Source: Ichthyophonus hoferi (Eukaryota > Opisthokonta > Ichthyosporea > Ichthyophonida > Ichthyophonidae). Taken from it: a stretch of DNA of 62,214 nt. Where the stretch lies: positions 125,929 through 188,142 of the forward strand of contig NAOQ01000009.1 in NCBI GenBank assembly GCA_002751075.1, given 5' to 3'. The notes under the pieces were generated by a model. The model searched no databases. It was not told the origin of the DNA and worked only from the letters and a program-made list of their open reading frames with translations. A program made the position numbers and the translations under genes. Numbering within the stretch: the stretch's first letter is position 1; every line of letters starts with the position of its first letter. This document shows, in pieces, positions 11,706 through 23,724 of this stretch.

Positions 11706-13900
11706 ATGTTGTCTAAATTTGTCGTGGCAGCCTGTCTGGCAATGCTCAGTGAAGGGGCTGGCTTGGATCGGTGCTCAACAAGGTAACAGGCTCCCTGTAC
11801 TTGGAGGTGGCGAGACCACAAAAAATCGTGCCTATATTGTTGAGGTAGGTGATTAAGAATCTACCTGTAAGGCTATGCATGCACAGCTATTGTAAAAATA
11901 TATATTTTCCACCATCTTCCTTTCAGCTCAGTTTCCACAATTTTCCCATTTGCATTTATTTTGTTTTAAATCGAAGTTTATATAAATTTTATGTCCATAA
12001 ATAATCAATATAATTGCGTACTATATAATTCAATATTAATTGATGTTACTATGGAACTGCAATGACGATTTTTGTAATTGAAGTCAGTTACTTACAATCT
12101 CTATCACTATACACAGGTAGTGGTTGGCAACAAGACTTATAAGCTCTACTTTGCGATACTGGCTCCAGCAATTTGTCGATGGTGGGCGACTACTGTTTCA
12201 GTTATGAGCGCGGAGCCACATGTAATCCACAATCTGCTCCCGTATCATATTGCTATGCTGCCAAACCTAGTAATGAACCAAACGCTGGAATTTATCAAGG
12301 CGCTCCAGACAGCAATTGTTACGGAACTCCTGGAGATGTGACATTTTCTAAATACGATATATACCAAACCAACCTTACGTTCGCAGGTCTACAGACGTAT
12401 AATCAGTACTTCGGATATATCCATCAGTAATCTACGGCAATGTGGGGTCAAGAGGTATATGGGATTTTAGGCTTGGCATATAACAGTCTTTCTTCTATAT
12501 ACAGCGCCACTTACAGAGCAGGTGAAACACTTATGTCAACAATTTCCAAAGAGAACAATTTTCCCAATACGTTCGCCATGTGCTTCGATTTCAGTCGTAC
12601 TGGAGGAAGAATGGTTATAGGTGGAGGAAAGCAAGAAAAAATGCAGTTCACCCCTGTCATTTTGAATGAATAGTATACAGTCAATATGACCTCAATCAGG
12701 ATTGGTGATAAGACTTTGGAATACGCAGCAGGTAATCATTGTTGTCTATATCATTATTATATATATGCGTATAATTGCATGTCCATTTACAGTTAACAAA
12801 ATGCCAAAAATGTTCACAATCTAACTCAATAGACAAAATACTAAAGTACATTGGCATGTGTTTGAACCGAAAGAGTTAAGGAAGAACTGAAGTGACACCC
12901 AGCTAGCCAGACACGCAAAAAAGGAGTCTTTAATCTCCTCTGCATTTTAATGTGCAAGACTGACAATTTATTGAAAAGTTATTTTTTTTTTCTATTTACC
13001 TGGCTACCTACAGGTTTGGAAACAATTGTGGATAGTGGTACCACAAATCTTATTGTATCTGGGGAAGTTCTTCAGGCTTTTGCCGTACAAATATGTCCCA
13101 CTCTCTCGTATATGGGAATGCTTTGTCAAGATGACCAAAACAACCACCAATATGTTCCTGGATATAATATTGCAGCTCCCAAACAGGTATATACTCCTAT
13201 TACCTTTCCTTGTTTACATTTTGTAGATATTTTGCTTTGTTTTGTATTGTTTTTCCTTTTCTACTTTTGTTTTATGCTTCCAGTGCCACTATTGTATATG
13301 TTGTACCTGGCTCATAAATCTACCAACCCTCGACCAATGAAAGTTTATAATATCTTCTAAAGCCCTATTTGAGTAATAGTAACTTAAGATTGTATCCATC
13401 GATATTAAAGTAGCGGATCGCATTTATGTATGTTGTTAACGAGAGTTTGGATCATGGCATCATCATCATATAGGATGTAGTAATAAATGCTAACAAAATA
13501 TGCTTGTCACCTCTCTCCCTAATTTTTTTTTCTGCCATCATCTTACAATTTCATTTCATTAATAACGTAACAGCTCGCTATGATGCCAGATATCGTCTTC
13601 AATCTTCCAGGTGTTTCATTAGTTGCTACTCCTCAGTCTTAATTTAGGGATGTTGGCCAAGTTGGCTAAAATGCAAACTACTATTCTTATGGAATTGGTT
13701 CCGATGGATATTATAAGAGCGCTAGTGACAATGTAGCTATTATTCTTGGTGACGTTGCTTTGCTGGGTCATTGGGTATATTTTGATGCGGTTAACGGTCG
13801 GGTTGGATTCTCCAATGTAGAAAACTATAATCAGCAGAATGATCTCGTCCACCCTACACCTGCAGCAAAGGTCCCTAGAATTCCAAATTGTCAAGGGTAA
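11706..13900 (+). pseudogene. pepsin-like aspartic protease pseudogene (gene 2)
   Basis: The four-exon structure of its siblings is kept: about 11706-11844, 12117-12731, 13014-13186 and 13574-13900, with all splice sites in place. Exon 1 still encodes a signal peptide (MLSKFVVAACLAMLSEGA), but the frame is lost after it. Exon 2 has lost frame before the first catalytic motif (read in pieces as DTGSSNLSM) and carries in-frame stops at 12428 and 12671. Exon 4 has a stop at 13640. Exon 3, with the second motif VDSGTTNLIV, is open. Exon 4 ends in a short tail (IPNCQG) like that of gene 3, not gene 1's hydrophobic tail. Many separate lesions with preserved splice sites point to a once-functional gene that has been dead for some time. 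Confidence 0.92.
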
Positions 13901-14478
13901 CAAGATAAAGACGTTCTATGGTAGCCGAGTATAATCCGCATTATAGTTTGTTTTCATATATATATATATTAATTATTATAAAGTACGTCTTTTGGCATGC
14001 AAACAAGTTAATAGGTAGGACCATTTACTTAATAGCTTTATTAGAAATGTTGCTAATAGTAAGAACATAATTCTTTTAGGAGACCATGATATCCTTGATA
14101 AACATGTACATTTACTGATAGAAACAGATGATCACAGATGATGTATTTATTACATCCAGATATACTTTTAATGCTCTGGGGTTTACAGTTTGTAAATAGG
14201 TACGGAACTTTGTAATTCACATAACTTAATGAAAGAAAATCTAATAGTTAGCCTAATAACTATGTCTTCTATGTACGAGATATCATAGAGTATTCCGCTT
14301 GCCGCTCATAGTTGATATTCTCCGACAGTGAAAATATGGAGCAGAGCTATATTGGCATCTATGATAAACAAGGCCTACAAAAAAAACAAAAGGAATAAAA
14401 ACAATTAACGAAGACATGGATAATCAAATATAAACCATGATAAGCAAAGCTTTACATCTCATCTAACTTGTTGACAAT

Positions 14479-14500
14479 ATTATATATATATATATATATT
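14479..14500. repeat. (TA)n microsatellite in 3' flank of unit 2
   Basis: Uninterrupted TA dinucleotides. A TA run stands at the matching place after gene 4 (42305-42323), while unit 1 has a short imperfect AT stretch there. Confidence 0.85.
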
Positions 14501-14600
14501 TAGAAGATGATAGCTAGAAAGTACTTGACTGGATTGTATAGTTTTTATATTGTATTTCAATATTTATTTTTTTGTAGGCACTAGAGTAGAATTGTCCCTA

Positions 14601-15564
14601 AACTTATCTAATAACAATTACGTTAAACAGAAATAGTAATCTACCTCTAGTAACCAATAAAATGTCTCAATAACTCTATTGTAATTCCTATGCCTCTTTT
14701 TAGATTAATTCACAGGACTTGCGGGCTATTCTATGTACCAATTCTAAATTAATCGAAGTCTTAACTACCAATACAAATTAGAAATTAATTACAGATTAAT
14801 GCAAACTTAATAACAAAGAAGCAACAATCATTTCGTAACTAACTAGCTAAGACTTATGATAGACAGATCCTCTGTTTCGATTGATTCTTCTGAATCTAAA
14901 AGAATGTGCACCTATCTATCAATTGACAGAAATATGATCAACTACAAGCTTGCATCCACTAATCCAGAGATGGGCAAGATCCAATCATTTGGTAAAAACT
15001 TGACTTTGAATTTCCTTTAACAGCATGATAACCAAAGGTCAAATTAATATTACATTAGCATTGCAAGTCTATTTAATACATTTTCATCTGCATTCTCTTA
15101 TACATCTTCACATCCACATATACACAAATGCATTTCTAAAAAACCTATTTTACCCCCCTAACATAATGAAAAATGCTTTCACAAAGGAAACAAATTACCA
15201 AGATCTGTACTATTACCTGCCAAATTATACTCCTTAATACAAAACCTTGTACTGTACACTGCTTATCTTTATTTTCAAAAAAGTTAATATTATCTGCTAT
15301 CACAACACGCATAGTTATTTCATCACTAATTATGACAGGACTTGTGCAATATAATTACGGTTTTAAAAACAAAATTTTCATGCAAACATAAACAATTATG
15401 GCACATAATAATTCAACACCTAAAGCTACTTCCCAAGAAATAAAAAAGATTGCTCAAGAGCAATTATGGCCCTTTCTAAAAACAATTGAATGGTGAAATC
15501 AAATAGTTAACTGTAGTAACATTTCAGTGCCTAAAATTGTTAGGCTGAAACACTTATGATGTAT
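14601..15564. other. gene-free spacer between unit 2 and copia fossil
   Basis: About 960 bp of AT-rich DNA. Two short open frames around 15025-15390 show no signal, domain or splice context and no counterpart in the equivalent spacer after unit 3. I see no supported feature. Confidence 0.4.
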
Positions 15565-18122
15565 TTTATAAAGATACTTATTGCTTATATTGTCTTGAGC
15601 TTCTAAATGTTTAGAAGTGTTTAGAATGAGGCTTCCATTGGTAATAAAGATTTAGGCAGTAAGAATGTCTTTACAGATGGTTAATTAAGACAAAATATTT
15701 AGTGCAGTCTAGAATGTAAATTTACCGTAATTTTTAATAGTATTAGTCATAGGTTTTAAATTACACAAGGTTGATAAAATACATGTAATGTACTAGTTCC
15801 TGAATGGTTCTTTAAATAATTATTGGACAAGTTTTTAATAAGAACATGATCCGCAGCAATCACTTTAAACTCCTAATGGGGAACATGTTTATACACGTGC
15901 AATAATGATGTGATCAATTTGGCCTGACACAATCTAACTACTTTATAACTAGCATTTACAGGTTTAGTCTGGATCTTAATTTTATAGAGGACAACAATAA
16001 AGTTAAGAACATAATATTTTCCTCGTTTATGTATTAATAATGACAGTTAAACAAAAAGAAATTCAACTCATTTTGCATCAGGATTAAATCTAAAACTACC
16101 ATGGCAACAACAACTAAATTGGGATATATAAGTAAGAAGAAAAAACATGATCGATTCACATATAATAATAGTGAACAGAGCACAACAATAAATTTCTGCG
16201 AGGACATCGATGTAACTACAAGTCCTTAGTCAAGTAAATCAAGAAAGAAAATATTACATGTCTATGGATATTGAAGCAGAATCTGTCTACTATCAGCGGT
16301 AAAGATTATGACATTAACCAAATCATGCAAAACCCGTTTTGACAACGTCCAGGATTTTGGTGCACGTTGACCTTCCTCTGCACCTAGGGCAACTGACCCT
16401 CAAGTCTCAACTGGTTATCACTCTTGGCCAGACTCTTATTAAACACAAACCCTATTCTCCTCTTAACAATCAAAAGTTGCACCGACTACAGTAATAATTA
16501 CCAACACTAACAAATATTTTTACAATGAACCAATCCAAAATTGGTCTTCACAGATAATTCCTAACTCATGTTTGATGGTTAGAAAAAGATATCCAATTGA
16601 TATACTGCCAATCTAGTTATGAAAAAAAATTGAACATTTCTTTCACATACCTTGAATAAGATAATCATGAAGAAACACATCACCTACTGCCTAATGAAGT
16701 ATTATGCTGTTTTTGTCTTCAACATTTTATCAGTTTTAATAAATGTTGCCATGCTTCCTTAAAAGACATATACGTCTCAGGATGGGTTTATGACACAATT
16801 CTACTGCTTCATTTAGATTATGGAACTACTGTAGTGCATTCCATCAATTGTAGATATACAATAGTGACTGAAATTAAATTTAGACACTCCACAACTGCCA
16901 CCCAGTACCTTACATAATATGATGGTCTAGCTAGCTGCCTTGAAGGATCTACCATAAACATTCCCAAACAAGCTCAAATTCTATGCATTGTCATTTTTGT
17001 AGCCTCTAGACCCAACTTTCAACTAACCATAGATTCGCTTCAAGGTTTTCAACAACCACCTTAGCCAATCCTTTATGCAGCCATGACCAAAGTCCAACCC
17101 ACGATGCATGAATATCAACAAGTTATGAAATGACTAGTACAATGCATTAACAGAGATCAAAGGAGGCAAATTTAGTGTTCACAAAAAGGCCTATATCAGT
17201 ATCACACTGACCCCCATAGTACAAATATTATACTTGAACGCCTACTCACTCAGCAAGAGAAGACCAAATTTAAAAAAAGCATTTGTTCCTTGCAGACAGG
17301 TGACTATCTACACCCTTTGCCCACTTATAAAGTCAAGTACACCGCCGTGTGGCTATATCAACTGCCAAAACAACAAAACACAAATTCCATGCTAAAACAC
17401 TATGAACACCACAGGTCAATATGGTCAGAATTTGCAACATGGAGCCTAAACACACAACCATGGCAATACCTTCTTCTACCATTCCAGAGGGTAGTCCTGC
17501 TCAAACGTCAATAGTGCTATGCACCAACTTCCTGGTTGTAGATTTTCCTGTCAACTATAAATGCTTTCAACACATCTTCGCTTGCCATGAGGCCATTACT
17601 AACGTGGTACCCAACATTGTCAATTTTCAACTCATTGATGGCACTTTTATGAACGCCACCTAATATAGTACCAGTATTCTTCATTTACAAATGACCAGCA
17701 CTACAAATGACATCATTTTTCATTATATCCTTTTTGTTCTTGGCATAAACTACAACTTCTTTGCCATGGTAGTCCAATGAAAATTATTATACATAATTGC
17801 CTTCAATGATGAAGAGGTCACCATCTCTGAGGAAGACCCCTTTACTATATATCTAACCCTGGCAAGAAAATATTTTCCTGCTTCCAGCCAAGCTATATCT
17901 CCACACAGATTGCAAACTGGAGTCCAACTATATCACTCATTACAGCCATCCATCTGAGTATAATAATCTTAGATCAGGCATGTACATACCCCCATGATAC
18001 AATAACCACAATTATATCACACTTAATTTGAAGATCCCCATGGTCATCAACCTACCAACATATCAATTCAAAACTGCTTCCTATCACTAACTTTAACCAA
18101 CATTAATCCCCGATTGGGCGTG

Positions 18123-18404
18123 TTATGGTGTCACAATACAAATGGTCATATTCCAGGTTCTTGCACTGGTCCACCATTGTGCATTTGTTGCTTCCACTAG
18201 TGTCAGAGCTAGACTAACAAATTCATCCTGGGCGTCTTGAGACATATTGCTTTCTTCGGCATCGCTGGAGACATGGACTCTCTGCTTTTTCTTTACAGTC
18301 CTAGGCACGGACCCTGACTTCCTCTTGGATGCATTGATCTTCATATGCTTCTGTTCTTGGTAGAAAGCAATCATTCTGAGGTGGGTTTCTTGTGAACGAC
18401 TCAT
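18123..18404 (-). CDS. uncharacterised 93-residue ORF inside the insertion
   Basis: ATG to stop on the minus strand, 93 codons. The first 80 residues look like real protein: a Lys/Arg-rich stretch (KRKSGSVPRTVKKKQR) that could be a nuclear localisation signal, then a Ser/Asp/Glu cluster (VSSDAEESNMSQDAQDEF). Base composition is less AT-rich than the surroundings. The last residues may be read-through past a lost splice donor (a GTGCAAG lies near the end), which would make this the first exon of a longer gene. I do not recognise a family. It could be a transposon-borne protein or a captured host exon; chance cannot be excluded. Confidence 0.4.
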   Translation of the reverse strand: MSRSQETHLRMIAFYQEQKHMKINASKRKSGSVPRTVKKKQRVHVSSDAEESNMSQDAQDEFVSLALTLVEATNAQWWTSARTWNMTICIVTP

Positions 18405-18955
18405 TAATAAGTGAACCTTTACATTGGTTTTTGGTAATATCTACCATCATTATTGTATAGCAAACTCAAATCAAAATTCAGACTAAGTCTGAGATTGCTG
18501 GTTATATATTTGTTGGTTTTTAGGTCAATACCAGTTGACCATGTGGTGGATAAAACTATGCAATAGAGACTCTAACTTATCAGTAACTTAATATGTTCTT
18601 AACACTCTATTGTCCAATGATTGTTTAAAGGATCACTCAGGAAGCCATGTATCACGCATGTATTTACCAAACATAACTACGTAATTATATACCAGTGACT
18701 AATACTATTTAAAACCATGGTTCCTTTACGTTGTAAACGACATTAAGCATCTAGTCCTAATTGACTACAATTAGTGACATCACCGATGAATTAATTATCA
18801 TTAATTAATGTCCAACTTCTAATTACCAATAGAAACCTCATTTTAAAACTTCTTAACATTTCAGAGGTTAAATGCTAACTAAACAATAAGTGATTTTTAT
18901 ATAAGACATCATGAAGTCCTGAGCCAGACACTTGTAGGGCTAAAATACTTCAACA
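18125..18955 (-). mobile_element. about 830-bp insertion within the copia fossil
   Basis: The second fossil copy runs straight through this point (near 35095), whereas copy 1 is interrupted: similarity resumes at about 18956 (GACACTCCTAATTTACGC). The inserted DNA carries a minus-strand ORF at its left end. No clear terminal inverted repeats and no certain target-site duplication were seen, so the insertion type is unknown. The alternative is a deletion in copy 2, but continuity of the fossil's sequence across the site there argues for insertion here. Confidence 0.6.
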
Positions 18956-21650
18956 TATGACACTCCTAATTTACGCATCGTTTGCCTAAACAGCCCACGG
19001 CCATCTAAAATAAGTACAACATTAAAACTACATTAAAATGGGCTCTATATAATGCTTGTGCAGCCAATAATATAGTAGTCAGCCAATTGTTTTATGCTAA
19101 ACAATCTCAATATGTCCTTTAAAGACCACCTCTAGTGATGTAGTAGGTCCTCCATACATATCCTATAATGGCTATCATTGGTTTGTACTCTTCAATGAAA
19201 ATGTTGCACATTGCACAACTGTGTACAACATAAAGCAAAATGTAAAAACCTATACATTTTCAAACCGTTCATTGAGGCATTCCATGCCAAACACCATTCT
19301 ATCCCTATCCACATTGCTATACACTTCTGATACCAAGGAATCAAGTAAATATCCTTACTCCATTCCTCAATCAGCCGACACCTTGGAGTACCATACATTA
19401 TACTACACTCTTCTATGTGTTAGAATCAAATGGCATCATTGAGTGGATGAAATGATGATTGTCTCTTTGTCTCTATCGCCAGTGTGACTCTAAATGCCAC
19501 CAAAATTCCTAACTAATTCTGAGACTATGCAGGCCAAGCAACAGTCTTCACTCACAACATTGTGGTGTCAACAACAGCACCCCCAACCAAAATATCCCCT
19601 TAAATGCTATACCACCATCACCCTGAACTAATCCACCACCTATATACCTTCAGGAATAAAGTCAATTACCACACTGATCCCTTCACTTACCCCACTTCCA
19701 AGTTTACTCTGAGAGGTCATAAAAATTACCCCCTCAGATACAAGGATAACATGGAAGTGGGATCATTATAGAGTGGGAGCTTTATTGTATTACCATAAAA
19801 CAAAATTTTGCCTACTTTAAAGACATGTTTTTCTTCAAACCACCCATTGAAATACTCTCAAAAGATCCTTTTCTTTTAAGTCTCATGCCTATAAAACCCA
19901 TTTCTGGTGACAAATAAACTGCCTCTACATATATAGATCATGTGGACCTCACCTTGCCCACTCAGGAACTGCAGTTCTTGAAAGAGTACACCTGGGAAAA
20001 TTCACCTTCTCCACTTAGTTAAACATTGATTCCACACTTCAATGTACCAGTACCCCAATTGTCTTGCCCTGACAAGGGAGAGGGTAAAGATGATTGCGTT
20101 GCTGAGTTAGATGAAGATTCACAGCTATACCACCATAAAAGATATGCACCATTTACCACCAGAAATATCTGCCAATATAAACAACATCTACAGCTACCCC
20201 TACAGGTTATGTCCAGTACCCAGGACACTGCACTTGCATTGGCTATTACTATTATCTTTGTGGATCCAAATAACTACAAAAAAGCCATGAAATCCAATAA
20301 CCAAATTAAATGAATCACAGCAATGTATACATAATTCATAACATTCAATGACTTTCTTACTTGGATGCTTATACTTAGGAAGGAGGTCCAAAGGGCACAG
20401 TTATCTTGATAAATCTATGGGTCTTCTACGGAAAACGTGCCCACGCTGAAGCTATTTCTCAACACAAGACCCACCCACCTCTGTTGTCAAAACAACATAG
20501 AGGTTAAAGTTGAGGACTTTTTTGGTAACTCATCTTCCATCACAAGGTTTGTCACTGTGTGAATATTAATTGCCATCGTCACTGCTTTTCAGTATCAGAT
20601 AAGAGAGGCTGACATTACATCAGCATATCTGCATGCACCAATCTCAGCTCACATCTACATGCATCAAGTAAAACCCATAAAATATTCAAATTATTCTATG
20701 TAAATTTGCAAACTATCAAAGTGTCTCTATGCTCTACATGTCAGTGGCCTTGGGTGGAAGAAACCCTACACACATGCCTTTGACCTCCCACAGTAGCAGT
20801 TGTTTTCAGGCCTTGTGCTGTTATGTTAATAACGTCCTTGTCATATCTGTGCACCCAGCTGATAAGCAGGCCCTAACTGCAGCATTCAAAAAATAGTTTC
20901 CAACCAAAAGCCAAAAATGACATACTGGCTTGAACAGATTCATGATTGAGAAGTTCTACCAAACCATGAAAATAATTCAGGTTGGATACATTAAGAAGCT
21001 GATTAGATCATACAGACAAGAGAATGGCCATCCAACCCACTTTCCTCTAATGTTAAAGCACATTTGGAAGACAGAAAACAAGGCCATTCAATCAATACCA
21101 TAAGACATGGCGGAATTTCACTACTTAGTTGAAGGTTTTTTGTGGGTAGTCAAGTCTAGCCAATCTAATTGCCAATTTATGGTCAACTATTTCACCAGAC
21201 ATACAGGCGAAACAACAAACGCCCCATGGAAAATGGCATGCGTTTGTAAGGTACGTAATAACTATAATAGAAGACTGCATAATTTATAAAAAAAATCTTC
21301 CCACATTTATTGCTTTCTGTGACACAAATTCTGCTGCCAACCCATGATTAACTCACAGTACATCCGAATACATTGTCTACTTAGCTAGTAGACCAATAAA
21401 CTGGTTATTCTAGAAGTAGTTGATTATTGCTCTTTCTACAACACAAAATTGAATATGTTGCAATGTCAACATGTCAACTTATCATCTATATCAATTCATG
21501 CTTAGAATGCTTGTAGATCGAGCTTGGATGTGTAAGACTGTATGCAGACAATCTGTCTTCAATATGCCTTCTTGAACAGAATTGTGTCCAAAAAGGCACC
21601 AGATACATCAAAATTCAATATTAATTTATTTAGTATTTTAAACTTTTTGA

Positions 21651-22680
21651 CCTCCTGATTGCATTGCAACAAGTAAAAAATCAGGAAATGTCACTACAAC
21701 CAGTTGTATATCATGTCTACTAAGAAGACTAGAATTTAAAACCCCATGAGGTTTCGATTTCCTTCTCAAAATAATATCTTGTATTTACATTTCATAACTG
21801 TAACAAATTTTTCTTGCAGTAAAACAATATTGATAAATTTATATCTTGTATAGGTTTTGCTACAGTTGTAAACTAGGTTGTGTACGCATATAGTAATTTG
21901 ATTTTACAATTTGGTATCGTACGACTTCATTCGTAGACTTGTGGCATGCTATTCTCGGATTAGATTATTATTGGTTAATAGCGTCGGTAATTGCCAAAAT
22001 AAAGATTTTCGTCATACTGGAACAGTGATAATAAGTTGCAGTGCAGGTTCTTGCCCACAATATATTATTAATAAACATTCATGTTAGAATATTATCATAT
22101 TTAAATTACGCATCCTGTGAAGGACGTTACACTTCGTATCATGATACCACAAGGACTACCAATTCTATCCAATTATAATTCAATTAAATACAGGCGGCAG
22201 TACAATACACGGCAATGTATATAAAGTAAATTTCAACCACTGTACTACGACTTGACATTTTAAGCAAATCTGTCCCTCTCTATCTCTCTAGAAAATTTTG
22301 TTGGGACTTACTGCCAACTAATTTTTAACAATAAGTATAAAAACTGTAAAGTTGTGTTTGCTTTAACTGGGATATTTTCCTATGTATCTGATTTCTATTC
22401 TGTTTGTGATATGGAAGCATTAAGTTGGCGAGCACTTGGCAATTTTGTTTATTAATTAAAATAGTTAGACAGAGTAATTTTCTTTGAAATACAGGTTAAT
22501 CTTAAAGTTACAATAAAGCGAAGTATATATATACGCAAATCTAGAGTTAAGTAGCATTTAAAAGGAACATTGTTGCAAGTTTAATATTCTTGACTATTTA
22601 AATATTGCATCTATTAGGTAAGGCATGTATAAACGATTTTACACGCCATGCTGGAAGGAATTTTCCGTTACAGGGGTTCC
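21651..22680. other. gene-free stretch after the copia fossil
   Basis: AT-rich sequence between the RNase H remnants and the fold-back element. It may contain the 3' end of the fossil, but I found no repeat of the 15565 region here. No exon, RNA gene or tandem repeat is supported. Confidence 0.35.
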
Positions 22681-23270
22681 CGGAAATAATCGACAAATCC
22701 TAAAATAATTCGACAAATCCCAACAATAAATAGAAATTTTGAACATAAAAATATAACGAACACGAAATATAATAATAAAAAGGAAATTGAAAGAAATTTT
22801 CATTTTTGCTATTTTCACGAGAGTTATTATATTTTTTGCATACGTTTTTTATACATTCTTGAAAAAAAAAAAAAAAAAAAGGTAATCGAAAAAAAAGCAA
22901 CAGAATGTGGAGAAAGGTGAATGAAGGTTTATGCAGGACATTACGCGACTAAAGGATTTTTCAACCATGCTTTTTTTCTTCTTGTTAACAACTTTTTGTT
23001 CAAAAAAATAATAAAAAATATATGTGAAAAATACAACACCTTTAGTGAAAATTGAAAAAGTGTGGATTTCTTTGAATTTCCTCTTCATTATTTTATTTCG
23101 TGTTTGTTTTTTATATTTTTACATTCAAAATTTCTATTTATTGTTGAGATCTGTCGAATTGGTTTGGGATTTGTCGCATTATTTTTGTGATTTGCCGAAT
23201 TATTTTAGGATTTGTCGAATTGTTTTGGGATCTGTCCAATTATTTCTGGGATTTGTCGAATTATTTTCTC
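22681..23270. mobile_element. fold-back element: long inverted repeats with 21-bp subrepeats
   Basis: The left arm (22681 to about 22862) is matched in reverse complement by the right arm (about 23000-23270) around an A/T-rich loop of about 135 bp. Both outer ends consist of tandem units of about 21 bp with the core GATTTGTCGAATTATTTT: two at the left end, six at the right (23147-23270). This layout of long inverted arms with short direct repeats at the tips is that of fold-back (FB-like) non-autonomous DNA transposons. Open frames inside are low-complexity by-products. Divergence between arms suggests it is not recent. Confidence 0.75.
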
Positions 23271-23379
23271 ATCTATTTCAGCTTTATTAATAACTATTAA
23301 AACAGGAACGTTTAATTAATTTAGGTATTTCTTTATATGGCTGTAATCAGTGCTATTTTTATATATAGAAATTACTGTC

Positions 23380-23724
23380 TGTAACATACGTAATCGGGAA
23401 AAATAGTCTATGCAATCTATTGGTGTTAAATGCCAATTCAAGATGATCGATCAAAATTGAACCGGCCAATGGCAGAGGTCACACGAATGCAATAAGTCAT
23501 TCAGATTATGTCATGAGGGGTCCACTCACAAACTAACTCATTGCTTGGCCATATTTCATAAGACAAGTCCTACTCGCGTGTTCTATAATAAAAAATGTCT
23601 TATTATGTATGCAGTCTGTTTTTGCAAAAGGGCACTTTAAAACGCACCTTAACTCGGTAGTTTTTCTCTTTATAAATAAATATAGGTCACAGGAACGCCC
23701 AGTTCCTACTTATTGCTCCCAACA
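23380..23724 (-). mobile_element. solo LTR, minus orientation, same family as 35395-36431
   Basis: Read on the minus strand it begins TGTTGGGA and ends TATGTTACA, so TG..CA ends typical of LTRs, about 345 bp. It matches in order both terminal repeats of the small element at 35395-36431, with shared blocks GAGTTAAG, GCGTTTTAA, GGACTTGTCTTA and CATTTAACACCAAT. No internal region or partner repeat lies next to it, so it is read as a solo LTR fossil. No clear target-site duplication was seen. Confidence 0.65.

Larger units (their letters stand above)
6961..14600 (+). repeat. tandem duplication unit 2 (protease pseudogene and flanks)
   Basis: Second copy of the unit. Its start matches the left edge of unit 3: the stretch near 7020-7240 resembles 23910-24140. 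Its 5' flank (about 7520-11700) follows unit 1 in order, but is longer because of unit-specific sequence around 8520-9480 and 10560-11380. No independent gene is supported in the flank. The 3' flank after 13900 matches those of genes 1, 3 and 4. Confidence 0.78.
15565..21650 (+). mobile_element. fossil Ty1/copia-type LTR retrotransposon, copy 1
   Basis: Old, broken copia-type element on the + strand. Its 5' part (15565-19155) also exists as a second fragment at 32626-35295. A gag-like region starts near 16041. The middle (about 17400-20000) corresponds to protease/integrase. The reverse transcriptase core lies at about 20590-20880, where copia-style words (DITSAYL, a KCLYAL-like block and a YVNN catalytic box) are recognisable, followed by RNase H remnants to about 21480. 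Integrase before reverse transcriptase is the copia order. It carries many breaks and looks old. Clear terminal repeats were not found, so both ends are approximate. An unrelated insertion sits at about 18125-18955. Confidence 0.72.

Noticed and set aside
23024-23290. 88-codon + strand ORF with repeated LGSVELF-like pieces
   Set aside because: It lies entirely within the right arm and 21-bp subrepeats of the fold-back element.
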